From: Rhizobium sp. NXC14
GTDB lineage: Bacteria > Pseudomonadota > Alphaproteobacteria > Rhizobiales > Rhizobiaceae
DNA length: 64,000 nucleotides
Assembly: GCF_002117485.1 (NCBI RefSeq)
Contig: NZ_CP021032.1
Span: 496,001 to 560,000, forward strand
Reading direction: 5' to 3'
Positions within the stretch are counted from its first letter, which is position 1; the number at the start of each line of letters is the position of its first letter. Of this stretch, positions 52,389 to 61,271 are shown piece by piece. The notes under the pieces are model-generated. The model saw only the letters and a list, made by a program, of their open reading frames with translations, was not told the DNA's origin and made no database searches. The translations under genes were made by a program, and so were the position numbers.

Positions 52389-53447
52389 ATGGCATCGATC
52401 GATATCCAGAATATCCGCAAAGCCTATGGCCAGGTGCAGGTGCTGCACGGCGTCGATCTCGACATCAGGGATGGCGAATTCGTCGTGCTCGTCGGTCCCT
52501 CCGGCTGCGGCAAGTCAACGCTGTTGCGGATGATTGCCGGGCTGGAGGAAGTCACATCAGGTGAGATCCGTATTGCAGGCGCCCGGGTGAACGAACTGCA
52601 TCCCAAGGACCGCGACATCGCCATGGTGTTCCAGTCCTATGCACTATATCCGCATATGAATGTCGCCGGCAATATGAGCTACAGCCTGAGGCTGCGGAAA
52701 ACGGCGAAGGAGAAGATCGCGAGCGCGGTCTCCGCGGCGGCCGCCAAGCTCGGCCTTGACCCGTTGCTTGAACGGCGGCCGAAAGCGCTCTCCGGCGGCC
52801 AGCGCCAGCGCGTCGCCATGGGCCGCGCCATCGTCCGCCAGCCGAAAGCCTTCCTGTTCGACGAACCGCTCTCCAACCTCGATGCGCGCCTGCGCGAACA
52901 GATGCGCGCCGAAATCAAGAAACTGCACGGCGAGCTGAGGGCGACCTCGATCTACGTCACACACGACCAGATCGAGGCGATGACGCTGGCGGACCGGATC
53001 GTCGCCATGCATGGCGGCGTGGTGCAGCAGGTCGGCAGCCCGCTGGAACTCTATGATCGCCCCGCCAATCTCTTCGTCGCCGGTTTCATCGGCTCGCCCG
53101 GAATGAATTTCCTCGAGGCCAGCTACACCGCTGGCGGCGTCAAGCTGAAGGATGGAACGATCGTGCCGCTGGCAAAGCCGCTGCCGCTTGCAGACGGCAC
53201 GAAGGTGACGCTCGGCATTCGGCCGGAGCATGTGCTGATCACGAACGACGGGAGCGGGCTTGCCACCGACGTGGAACTCGTCGAACCCACCGGCTTCGGC
53301 ATTATCCTGCACCTCGCCCTGCATGGCCTGCCGTTCAAGATCTTCACTCTGGACCGCGAAGCGCTGAAGGCGGGGCCGAAGGTCAATGTCGCTTTCCCGC
53401 CCCAATATCTGCATGTGTTCGACGGCGAGGGACAACGCATCGAATGA
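52389..53447 (+). CDS. Sugar-type ABC transporter ATP-binding protein (UgpC/MalK type)
   Basis: The 352-residue protein has Walker A GPSGCGKSTLL near residue 37, Q-loop VFQSYALYPHMNV, signature LSGGQRQRVAMGRAI, Walker B AFLFDEPLSNLDARLR, and a C-terminal TOBE/MalK-like regulatory domain from about residue 235 (VTLGIRPEHVLI). It completes the transporter encoded from 49141. The operon ends here; the 228-bp gap to ku holds a general-stress promoter. Confidence 0.93.
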   Translation: MASIDIQNIRKAYGQVQVLHGVDLDIRDGEFVVLVGPSGCGKSTLLRMIAGLEEVTSGEIRIAGARVNELHPKDRDIAMVFQSYALYPHMNVAGNMSYSLRLRKTAKEKIASAVSAAAAKLGLDPLLERRPKALSGGQRQRVAMGRAIVRQPKAFLFDEPLSNLDARLREQMRAEIKKLHGELRATSIYVTHDQIEAMTLADRIVAMHGGVVQQVGSPLELYDRPANLFVAGFIGSPGMNFLEASYTAGGVKLKDGTIVPLAKPLPLADGTKVTLGIRPEHVLITNDGSGLATDVELVEPTGFGIILHLALHGLPFKIFTLDREALKAGPKVNVAFPPQYLHVFDGEGQRIE

Positions 53448-53615
53448 GCAGTCACGCCAGGGAAATCGGTCCGCAGCGGCTTTATCTCCTGGTTGTTTTC
53501 ACCTTAAAAGCACTTGGTCAAGAAAAACACCTATCAGATTCAAGGAGATGAAAGAGACTCGGAAAAAGCGTGGGCAATTCTGATTAAGCTATTGAAATTT
53601 GATTCGTTTTGACTC

Positions 53616-53641
53616 GGAACCAATCGTAAACTGATTCGGTT
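53616..53641 (+). promoter_or_regulatory. EcfG/RpoE2-type promoter of the ku operon
   Basis: GGAAC at 53616-53620, 16-nt spacer, CGGTT at 53637-53641 (GGAAC-N19-TT). The expected leader before the ATG at 53676 is about 29 nt. It is the only promoter-like pattern I found in the otherwise AT-rich gap 53448-53675. Confidence 0.6.
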
Positions 53642-53675
53642 GACTCGCACAGGTTGCGTCAGGAGCGCGAGCGAG

Positions 53676-54575
53676 ATGGTTGCCCCGAGGGCGAATTGGA
53701 AGGGTTTTATCAAGTTCGGAGAGGTGGCTTTCCCGGTGGCGCTCTATACCGCCGCCTCCACATCCGAGCGGATCGCGTTTCATACGCTGAACAGGAAGAC
53801 CGGCAACCGGGTGCGCCGAGAATTCATGGACGGCGAGACCGGCGATCCGGTCGAGCGGGAGGACCAGGTCAAGGGTTTTGAGATTGAGGACGGCCGCTAT
53901 GTCGTGCTCGAGTCCGAGGAAGTCGCGGCCGCCATTCCCGAGAGCGACAAGACGCTGAAGGTGGAGGCCTTTATTCCTTTTGACGAGGTCGATGACGTCT
54001 ATTTCGACAAACCTTATTATCTGGCTCCCGACAAGATGGGCAGCGACGCTTTCAAACTCCTGAGGGATGGTATGAAGAAAGCCAAGGTCGCGGCCATTGC
54101 CCGAACGGTGCTGTTCCGGCGCCTGCGAACGCTCCTCATCCGGCCCCATGGAAAAGGGCTGGTCGGCTCAACCTTGAACTTCGATTATGAGGTTCGCTCC
54201 TCCGAGAAGGCATTCGAGGAGATGCCGGATCTCAAGATCGAAGGCGAGATGCTGGAGCTTGCCAAGCACATCATCAACACCAAGAAAGGCGAGTTCGACC
54301 CGAAGCAGTTCGACGACCGTTATGAAGCGGCCGTCGCCGAACTGGTGAAGGCCAAGATCGAAGGCCGCACCCTTCCGAAGAAAAAGGCGCCGCCGGCCCC
54401 CAAACCGAGCGACCTGCTACAGGCACTACGCGAAAGCGCCGGCATGGCGACGCCGGCCAAGACGAAGCGCACCGCTGCAAATGCCAATGCCGGAAAGAGC
54501 AGACAGAAGGCCGCGCGCGCGTCGACGACGAAATCACGCGGCCCGGCCGGCGCTCACCAGCGCCGCGCCGGGTGA
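53676..54575 (+). CDS. ku: Ku protein, non-homologous end joining
   Basis: The 299-residue bacterial Ku starts MVAPRANWKGFIKFGEVAFP and includes IAFHTLNRKTGNRVRREFMD and VLFRRLRTLLIRPHGKGLVG, the ring-forming core that encircles DNA ends. A Lys/Ala-rich basic tail (about residues 245-299) follows. Such tails assist DNA threading or LigD contact. The ATG at 53676 follows AGGAG. It is first in a three-gene unit with a second ku and a ligase gene, separated by 12 and 3 bp. A stress-type promoter precedes it. Confidence 0.95.
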   Translation: MVAPRANWKGFIKFGEVAFPVALYTAASTSERIAFHTLNRKTGNRVRREFMDGETGDPVEREDQVKGFEIEDGRYVVLESEEVAAAIPESDKTLKVEAFIPFDEVDDVYFDKPYYLAPDKMGSDAFKLLRDGMKKAKVAAIARTVLFRRLRTLLIRPHGKGLVGSTLNFDYEVRSSEKAFEEMPDLKIEGEMLELAKHIINTKKGEFDPKQFDDRYEAAVAELVKAKIEGRTLPKKKAPPAPKPSDLLQALRESAGMATPAKTKRTAANANAGKSRQKAARASTTKSRGPAGAHQRRAG

Positions 54576-54587
54576 TCGGAGGTTTCC

Positions 54588-55406
54588 ATGGCGATCCGGC
54601 CTTACTGGAAAGGCTACCTGAAACTGTCGCTCGTCACCTGCCCGGTGCAGATGATGCCGGCCACTTCCGAAAATGAGAAGGTGCGTTTTCACACGCTCAA
54701 TCGCGCCACCCAAAACCGCGTCGTCAGCCACTATGTCGATGCCGTCACCGGCAAGGACGTGAAAGATGAAGACGAAGTGAAAGCCTATCAGCGTGGCGAG
54801 AACGAATATGTCTTGCTTGAAGACGAGGAGTTGGAGAACGTTGCGCTTGAAAGCACCAAGACCATCGATATCGAGGTCTTTACGCCGCGCAACGGCGTCG
54901 ACTGGATCTGGCTCGACACGCCCTACTATCTTTCACCGGACGATCCGGTCGGCCAGGAGGCGTTCTCGGTGATCCGCGATGCGATGGCCGCCGAGGACAT
55001 GGTCGGCATCTCGCGACTGGTGATTGCGCGCCGCGAGCGCGCCGTCATGCTGGAGCCACGCGGCAAGGGCATCGTCCTTTGGACCCTGCGTTACGGGGAC
55101 GAGGTGCGCGACGCGGAGAGCTATTTCGAGCGGGTGGACGATCAACCGGCGGACAGTGAGATGATGCCGCTGGTCCAGCAGCTCATCAAGAAGCAGACGC
55201 AGCACTGGAACCCGAAGATGGTCTCCGACCCGGTGCAGGATAGGCTGCTCGACATCATCGAGGCCAAGAAGAAACAAATGAAGAAGCCCGTCAGAGCAAA
55301 ATCCAAGGGCAAGGAGAAGGCGGAGCCGGTGCCCAGCAACGTCATCAACATCATGGACGCCCTGCGCAAATCCGTCGATGCCGAGAACCGACCCGACAGG
55401 CATTGA
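54588..55406 (+). CDS. ku: Ku protein, second copy, non-homologous end joining
   Basis: The 272-residue Ku starts MAIRPYWKGYLKLSLVTCPV and shares VRFHTLNRATQNRVVSHYVD and the core to MMPLVQQLIKKQTQHWNPKM. Its tail is shorter and basic (KKKQMKKPVRAKSKGKEK). The two proteins are clearly diverged paralogues rather than a recent duplication. Adjacent Ku pairs in Sinorhizobium (Ku3/Ku4) act as heterodimers, as I recall, so a heterodimer is plausible here too. Confidence 0.95.
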   Translation: MAIRPYWKGYLKLSLVTCPVQMMPATSENEKVRFHTLNRATQNRVVSHYVDAVTGKDVKDEDEVKAYQRGENEYVLLEDEELENVALESTKTIDIEVFTPRNGVDWIWLDTPYYLSPDDPVGQEAFSVIRDAMAAEDMVGISRLVIARRERAVMLEPRGKGIVLWTLRYGDEVRDAESYFERVDDQPADSEMMPLVQQLIKKQTQHWNPKMVSDPVQDRLLDIIEAKKKQMKKPVRAKSKGKEKAEPVPSNVINIMDALRKSVDAENRPDRH

Positions 55407-55409
55407 GCG

Positions 55410-56471
55410 ATGACCAGACCACGCGGCCCCTCCGCTCCGCTTCTTCGCGACTCGAATCCCTCCATACAATCACGACCTCTCCGTCGGCGTGATCCCGACC
55501 AGCCAAACCTGCCGTTCGATGCGATGCCGTCGAGAGTGGAGCCGTGCCTTGCCTTGCTGAAGCAGACGGTGCCGCAAGGGCCGGATTGGCTTTATGAGGT
55601 GAAGTGGGACGGCTACCGATTGGCGCTCCACATTGAGCCAAAGGGCATCCGCATTCTCACCCGTGGCGGACATGACTGGACCCACCGATTTCCTAACATC
55701 GCCGCAGGGGCAAGAGAACTCGGTGTATCGACCTGCATTCTCGACGGAGAAGCGGTCGTCCTTGATGACGAGGGTCGCTCCGACTTTGGGGCGTTGCAGC
55801 GCTCGCTCGGCGGAAGGGGCGGCAAACGAATCTCGACCGAATCCATCTTCTACGCCTTCGATCTATTGTATCTCGACGGTCACGACCTGACGCGCACCGA
55901 GCTCTCGGTCCGCCGCCATCTTCTCGAAGATCTGATCCCTGAGACCGACGATGGCGCTATTCGGTTCTCGCAAGACCTGGACTTAGGTGGCGAGGAACTG
56001 CTTGAGCACGCATGCCATCGGGGTCTGGAAGGCATCATTGCAAAGCGCAGGGATAGCCCTTACCGCAGTGGACGTCTGGGGGACTGGCAGAAGATCAAGT
56101 GCGTTCAGAGCGAAAGTTTCATGATCGTCGGGTACGAGGAATCCGTCAGCAACCGCGGTGGGCTCGGCAGTCTTTTGCTTGCGGGTCGAAAAGGTCTCGA
56201 GTGGATCTATGTCGGCTCCGTCGGCACAGGCTTCAACCGAACGGAGGCGGAGTATCTGCGCAAGACGTTGAACCGCCTCCAGACAAAAAAACCTGTTGTG
56301 CCGCTCAAAGGAAAGCGCCTCGTCTTTTCTCAACCGACACTCATCGCCGAAATCGAGTTTCGCGGCTGGACGCGTGAGGGCAGCCTGCGCCACCCCTCAT
56401 ATAAAGGCCTCCGCGAGATCCAGGATAACGCAGCCGTCTTCGATATGACTGATGCCGCTGCAATCAGATGA
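55410..56471 (+). CDS. ATP-dependent DNA ligase (LigC/LigD ligase-domain type)
   Basis: The 353-residue protein has only a ligase core. The nucleotidyl lysine motif is YEVKWDGYRLALHIEP near residue 65, followed by ILDGEAVVLDDEG, FYAFDLLYLDGHDL, GLEGIIAKRRDSPYRSG and the OB-fold region QPTLIAEIEFRGWTREG. There is no polymerase or phosphoesterase domain, unlike the LigD encoded next door. It sits 3 bp after ku2, so it should be made together with both Ku proteins. It seals breaks, perhaps as a partner for LigD in different end types. Confidence 0.92.
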   Translation: MTRPRGPSAPLLRDSNPSIQSRPLRRRDPDQPNLPFDAMPSRVEPCLALLKQTVPQGPDWLYEVKWDGYRLALHIEPKGIRILTRGGHDWTHRFPNIAAGARELGVSTCILDGEAVVLDDEGRSDFGALQRSLGGRGGKRISTESIFYAFDLLYLDGHDLTRTELSVRRHLLEDLIPETDDGAIRFSQDLDLGGEELLEHACHRGLEGIIAKRRDSPYRSGRLGDWQKIKCVQSESFMIVGYEESVSNRGGLGSLLLAGRKGLEWIYVGSVGTGFNRTEAEYLRKTLNRLQTKKPVVPLKGKRLVFSQPTLIAEIEFRGWTREGSLRHPSYKGLREIQDNAAVFDMTDAAAIR

Positions 56472-56494
56472 GTGCCGCGGGGCGATCAGCCGTG

Positions 56495-59140
56495 TCAGGC
56501 GGCATGCTTGCCGGTGCGGGCGAGCCTCTTGATCGCCTGCTCCAGGGGACGCTGCCCCTCGCAATAATCCTTCCAGGCGGATGACTTCGATAGCAAAGCA
56601 GGCGCGGTTCGGATCGTAAACCTTTTAGGATCGAGGTCCGATTTCACTTGCGTCCACGTCAGAGGCATTGACACGGTCGCCCCTGGGCGGGCTCGAGGGG
56701 AGAGCGGCGCCACGGCCGTCGCCATGCGATCATTGCGCAGGTAATCGAGAAAAATGCGACCGCCCCGCAGGCTCTTGGTCATCTTGATAAGGTAGAGATC
56801 GGGGTTGTTTCGGGCCATCTGCTGGCAGACGTCATGCGCGAAGGCTTTCGCTTCGGGCCATGACAACGGTTTTCGCTTGTTGACTGCAAGCGGGGTCACG
56901 ACATGCAAGCCCTTGCCGCCCGTCGTCTTGCAGAAGCTGATCAATCCGAGGTCTTCCAGCCGGTCGCGCATCTCGCGGGCAGCGGCCACAACCGTGGAAA
57001 AGGGAACATCGGGACCGGGATCAAGATCGAATACCAGGCGGCCAGGAACTTCCGGTTGCCCGGGTTCACAGTTCCACGGATGGAGCTCGACCGCCGCGAT
57101 TTGGGCGACCGCGGCAAGCCCTTCGATGCGATCGATCTGCAGGTATGGCTTCTTGTCGCCGAACACCTTGACCAGTTCGAGCAGTTTGGATTGCCCCGGC
57201 ATGGCATGACGTTGGAAGAACTGCTCACCACCAATCCCATCCGGAGCGCGGATGATGGAGCAGGGCCGGCCCTTGAGGTGTTCGATCATCCAGTCGCCGA
57301 CCGCCTCGTAATAGCGGGCCAATTCTTCCTTTGTTACCGGCTCAGCATCCTCGGCATCTGGCCACAATGGCTTGTCCGGGTTCGAAATGAGCACACCCAT
57401 GACATCGGCCTTCTGACCCTCACGGCGCGTTGTTCTCGGTGTGGCCCTCGGCGTCGGCCCCGTAATCTCAGCTGTTGATGATCTTGGCGATCTCTCCGCC
57501 TCGACTTCCCTGGCCGGCTTGTCTTCCCGCAAGCCTTTGAAGGCCGCCTGACGGACAAGACCGTCCGTGGTCCAGCCCTCGAATTCGATCTCGGCGACAA
57601 GCTCGGGCTTTACCCACACCACCTCAGCCTGCTTCTTCGGAGCGCCGATACCGGTGAACGGCGACTTCGTCGTCTCCAGCGCCTTCAGTTTCGGAAGCAG
57701 TGTTTCGACTTTCTTGGCGCCGTAGCCGGTCCCGACACGGCCGACATAGACAAAATGATCGTCGCTGAAAACGCCGACGAGAAGAGAGCGAAACTTGCCG
57801 TTGGTCTTGGCATAGGCGCCGATGACCACCTCGTGCCCCGCCCGGCATTTCGACTTCGCCCAGCTTGCCGTTCGACCGGATTGATAGGGGGCATCTGCCT
57901 TTTTCGACACAATGCCTTCCAGCGATAGCTTGCATGCCGACCTGAGCACGGCGTCGCCGCCGCCTGTGAAATGTTCGACGTAGCGGATGCGAGGGTCGTT
58001 GCCGGCCTCCGCCAGAAGCTCCTGCAGTCGCGTCTTTCGTTCAATGATGGGCTTGAGGCGGAGATCCTCACCGCCGCCATAGAGGAGGTCGAAGGCGAAG
58101 TAGACGAGGCTGCCGGTCTTGCCTTCCGACAGCGCCGCCTGAAGCGCGGCGAAGTCAGGCGCGCCGTGCTCATCGAGAGCGCAGATTTCACCATCGGTTA
58201 TGCAGTCTGGAAGCGCTGACGCCGCCTCGGCGATTTCGGGGTATTTGGCCGTCCAGTCGAGACCTTTCCTGGTTTTCAGCGTGGCTTCGCCGTCGAGCAC
58301 ACGCATCTGGATGCGGTAGCCATCGAACTTGATCTCGTGAATCCAGTCGTTCCCCCCGGGTGGCCGCTCCAGCTTCTCGCAAAGCTGCGGCGCGATGAAA
58401 TCCGGAAGATCAACCGCCGTCGCGGCGCTGGCGCGCTTTCCGCCTCTCGCCTCCTGCCGCTCCTCGGCGGCCAGTCCGTGATTGCTGTCCCAGACGGCGT
58501 CGGCCTGGATCTTGCCGCCCTCCACCATGAAGGGTTTCGGCTTGCGCCCCTTACCGGCCGCGATCATTTCCATGCTGCGGCCCGAGGCGACCGAGGTGAC
58601 GTTCTCTTCCAGAATGGCAGCACCGTCTTCCTCCACGGAGAACTCGTCGTGATGCTTGATCAGCAGCCAGTTGGTACGCTTGCTGCGGTCGCGATCGTTG
58701 CGCATGCGCACTAGCACGAAGCTGCCGTGCAAGCGCTCGCCCTCGAGCGTGAACTTGAAATCGCCCTTGGCAAGCGCCTGCTCAGGGCTCTTCCGCCCCT
58801 CCGGCTCCCAATAGCCGCGATCCCACAGCATGACCGTGCCGCCGCCATACTGGCCTTTCGGAATCGTGCCTTCGAAATCGCCATAATCGAGCGGATGGTC
58901 CTCGACCTCGACGGCCAGCCGCTTGTCTTGCGGATCGAGCGACGGACCTTTCGTGACAGCCCAGCTCTTGAACACGCCGTCGAGTTCAAGCCGCAGGTCG
59001 TAGTGCAGACGTGTCGCATCGTGCTTCTGAATGACAAAGCGACGGCGGTTGCTCCGTTTGAGGGGCCGCTCGCCGCTGGGCTCAGCAGTCTTCTGAAAAT
59101 CGCGTTTTGATCGATAGCTTGATAGCTTGTCGCTGGCCAT
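56495..59140 (-). CDS. ligD: Multidomain DNA ligase D (phosphoesterase-ligase-polymerase)
   Basis: The 881-residue protein has three domains in order. The N-terminal 3'-phosphoesterase contains [18 protein letters not shown] and [20 protein letters not shown]. The ATP-dependent ligase carries lysine in [15 protein letters not shown] near residue 250. The C-terminal primase-polymerase carries [16 protein letters not shown], with catalytic Asp pair. This PE-LIG-POL order is usual in rhizobia. It lies convergent to the ku-ku-ligase unit with 23 bp between. The start at 59140 is set by an EcfG-type promoter whose -10 box covers the alternative ATG at 59167, so the longer form cannot be made from it. 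Confidence 0.95.
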   Translation of the reverse strand: MASDKLSSYRSKRDFQKTAEPSGERPLKRSNRRRFVIQKHDATRLHYDLRLELDGVFKSWAVTKGPSLDPQDKRLAVEVEDHPLDYGDFEGTIPKGQYGGGTVMLWDRGYWEPEGRKSPEQALAKGDFKFTLEGERLHGSFVLVRMRNDRDRSKRTNWLLIKHHDEFSVEEDGAAILEENVTSVASGRSMEMIAAGKGRKPKPFMVEGGKIQADAVWDSNHGLAAEERQEARGGKRASAATAVDLPDFIAPQLCEKLERPPGGNDWIHEIKFDGYRIQMRVLDGEATLKTRKGLDWTAKYPEIAEAASALPDCITDGEICALDEHGAPDFAALQAALSEGKTGSLVYFAFDLLYGGGEDLRLKPIIERKTRLQELLAEAGNDPRIRYVEHFTGGGDAVLRSACKLSLEGIVSKKADAPYQSGRTASWAKSKCRAGHEVVIGAYAKTNGKFRSLLVGVFSDDHFVYVGRVGTGYGAKKVETLLPKLKALETTKSPFTGIGAPKKQAEVVWVKPELVAEIEFEGWTTDGLVRQAAFKGLREDKPAREVEAERSPRSSTAEITGPTPRATPRTTRREGQKADVMGVLISNPDKPLWPDAEDAEPVTKEELARYYEAVGDWMIEHLKGRPCSIIRAPDGIGGEQFFQRHAMPGQSKLLELVKVFGDKKPYLQIDRIEGLAAVAQIAAVELHPWNCEPGQPEVPGRLVFDLDPGPDVPFSTVVAAAREMRDRLEDLGLISFCKTTGGKGLHVVTPLAVNKRKPLSWPEAKAFAHDVCQQMARNNPDLYLIKMTKSLRGGRIFLDYLRNDRMATAVAPLSPRARPGATVSMPLTWTQVKSDLDPKRFTIRTAPALLSKSSAWKDYCEGQRPLEQAIKRLARTGKHAA

Positions 59141-59166
59141 GGCTGTTCCCGGGCATTCGGTCCTCA

Positions 59167-59192
59167 AACGAAATATTGGTGATCGTTGTTCC
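59167..59192 (-). promoter_or_regulatory. EcfG/RpoE2-type promoter of ligD
   Basis: On the minus strand, GGAAC (59192-59188), 17-nt spacer, CGTT (59170-59167): a perfect match. The expected start of transcription is about 20 bp before the ATG at 59140. Confidence 0.75.
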
Positions 59193-59295
59193 AGCCGCGG
59201 CAGCGTTCCCCGTTTGAGTAGGCACGACAGCGACGGTTCTACGGGGAAACAACTACAATTTCAGCTCCGAAGCCCAGACGGCAAAGGAGATCGAG

Positions 59296-59394
59296 ATGCC
59301 TTGGGTTTTGACCTGGCGCGGCTCCTCCCGGGGCCGCGCGACAGGTATCTTGAAGTCAGGGTCCCGACGTGAACTGCGCACGCCTGGCCCTTAG
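59296..59394 (+). CDS. Possible 32-residue small protein
   Basis: The ORF begins MPWVLTWRGSSRGRATG and is preceded by AAAGGAG with 7-nt spacing, an unusually good ribosome site for chance. It is basic and not recognised. It lies in the 250-bp gap between the divergent ligD promoter and the end of the DUF982 gene, overlapping the latter's stop codon by 4 bp. No clear promoter is visible, so this is tentative. Confidence 0.35.
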   Translation: MPWVLTWRGSSRGRATGILKSGSRRELRTPGP

Positions 59395-59705
59395 CCAAGA
59401 GCAGCGACACGCGTGGGTCGCACGGGGCGGCTGGTAGCCTGCACCTGCCAGGGAGCCACGACCGCGGGCATGCCGGCTTCGACGCACGCGGCCATGAAAG
59501 CCTCCCGCGCAATCAAAGGGGCAATAACCCGGTTAAGAGCGCCCCGACAGGTCTTGACCGCGCGCTTGTGGCGCTCTCCGTGGCCCAACGGCCATTCGTT
59601 TTCCAGGAAATCCAAGGCATCATAGACGCCCGTAAAAGTTCGTTCCAGGCCGCACTGCAGCCGGACCGTCACTGGACGAGTCCAGAGCACATCGTTCAGC
59701 GGCAT
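59391..59705 (-). CDS. DUF982 domain protein
   Basis: The 104-residue protein begins MPLNDVLWTRPVTVRLQCGL and contains the DUF982 core: VYDALDFLENEWPLGHGERH, then KRAVKTCRGALNR. DUF982 proteins are numerous in rhizobia and of unknown function. The ATG at 59705 follows a purine-rich GGAGG site; an in-frame ATG at 59774 adds residues not typical of the family. Confidence 0.88.
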   Translation of the reverse strand: MPLNDVLWTRPVTVRLQCGLERTFTGVYDALDFLENEWPLGHGERHKRAVKTCRGALNRVIAPLIAREAFMAACVEAGMPAVVAPWQVQATSRPVRPTRVAALG

Positions 59706-60009
59706 TTTCTTCTTCCTCCTTTCGATGCCAGCTTGATCCCTTAAAAATATTGGAAATGGCTGCTGGTAGTTCAAGACGGCAGCGATAATCCATTAATGGG
59801 TATGCCTACAGGACAAATTCCGCCTGCCGCTGTTGGATGCGAGAGAACGATTGCAACAGCTCCTCGGCTGGACGCGCCCGGGCGAGCCAGATCATCCCCG
59901 CTCCTCAGTAGGGGCCGTCGTCATAGAACCATGCGCCGAGCGGAAAATCCTTTTGTCGCTTCGCCCGGAAGGGCTATATCCTCTGGTGATCTCATTGGAT
60001 TGGATTGAA

Positions 60010-61242
60010 ATGACCGACACTGTTCTCGACCGCTTCCTCCGTTATGTCGTTATCGACACTCAATCCGATCCCTCCGCGTCGACGCAGCCGACCACCGAGA
60101 AGCAGAAGGATCTCGGCCGGATTCTGGTCGACGAACTGCTGGAGATCGGGCTTTCCGATGCCCATCTCGATGAACATGGCTATGTCTATGCCACCATTCC
60201 GGCCAATAGCGACAAGGCGGTGCCGGTCATCTGTTTCTGCTCGCATATGGACACGGCGCCCGATTTCAGCGGCACGGATGTCAAGCCACAGATCGTCAGG
60301 AATTATGCCGGCGGCGATATTCGGCTCATTGGCGATTCGAGCCGGGTGATCCGTGTCGCCGAACATCCCGAACTGAACAACCAGGTCGGCAACGATATCG
60401 TCACGACCGATGGAACGACATTGCTCGGCGCCGACGACAAGGCGGGACTGGCGGAAATCATGACCGCGGCCCAGATCCTTGTCGACAATCCCGATATCCG
60501 GCACGGAGCGATCAAGATCCTGTTCACGCCTGACGAGGAGGTCGGTCGCGGCGTCAACAAGGTCGACCTGGATAAACTCGGAGCGGACTTCGCCTATACG
60601 ATGGACGGCGAGACGGCGGGTCACATCGAGGACGAAACCTTCTCGGCCGACGGCGTCGAGATCGGCATAACAGGCGTGGCGATCCATCCGGGCTTCGCCA
60701 AGGACCGTATGGAGAACGCTATCAAGATCGCCGGCGCCATCATCGACCGGCTGCCGAAAGATTTGGCGCCGGAGACGACGGAAGGCCGGCAGGGCTTCAT
60801 CCATCCGGTCGGCGTGACCGGCTCGATGGAAAAGGCGTCGCTGAGCTTCATCATCCGCGACTTCACGGAGGAGGGGCTCGCTGAGAAGGAGGCGATGCTC
60901 GCAACTATCGTCAAGCAGGTGATGTCGGCCTATCCCGGCTCGACCTACCATTTCCAAGTGACGGAACAATATCGCAACATGAAGACGGTGCTCGACCGCC
61001 ATCCGGAGATTGTCGAGAACGCGCTTGAAGCGGTGCGTCGTGCCGGCATGACGCCGGTACGCGGCAGCATCCGCGGCGGCACGGACGGCTCCCGCCTCTC
61101 CTTCATGGGGCTGCCGTGCCCGAACATTTTTGCCGGCGGCCATGCCTTCCACTCGCCGCTCGAATGGGTGAGCCGCCAGGATATGGAAAAGGCGGTCGCA
61201 ACGATCGTGGAGCTTGCAAAGATCTGGGAAGAGCGCGCCTAA
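60010..61242 (+). CDS. pepT: Peptidase T (tripeptide aminopeptidase)
   Basis: The 410-residue M20-family metallopeptidase has zinc-site elements FCSHMDTAPD (H79, D81), LLGADDKAGLAEIM, LFTPDEEVGRGVNK (catalytic Glu), YTMDGE, and C-terminal GGHAFHSPLEWVSRQDMEKA. It releases N-terminal residues from tripeptides in the cytosol. Length and motif spacing match E. coli PepT. The ATG at 60010 is chosen by family length; the frame is open 59 codons further upstream without similarity. Confidence 0.95.
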   Translation: MTDTVLDRFLRYVVIDTQSDPSASTQPTTEKQKDLGRILVDELLEIGLSDAHLDEHGYVYATIPANSDKAVPVICFCSHMDTAPDFSGTDVKPQIVRNYAGGDIRLIGDSSRVIRVAEHPELNNQVGNDIVTTDGTTLLGADDKAGLAEIMTAAQILVDNPDIRHGAIKILFTPDEEVGRGVNKVDLDKLGADFAYTMDGETAGHIEDETFSADGVEIGITGVAIHPGFAKDRMENAIKIAGAIIDRLPKDLAPETTEGRQGFIHPVGVTGSMEKASLSFIIRDFTEEGLAEKEAMLATIVKQVMSAYPGSTYHFQVTEQYRNMKTVLDRHPEIVENALEAVRRAGMTPVRGSIRGGTDGSRLSFMGLPCPNIFAGGHAFHSPLEWVSRQDMEKAVATIVELAKIWEERA

Positions 61243-61271
61243 GGCGCTCCTCCCGCTAGGAAAATCCAGTT

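Noticed and set aside
53448..53675. Gap before ku as a separate small gene
   Set aside because: Short frames here have no ribosome site with sensible spacing; the region is better explained as the ku promoter and leader.
59833..60009. N-terminal extension of peptidase T by 59 residues
   Set aside because: It does not match the family, and the start at 60010 gives the usual length.
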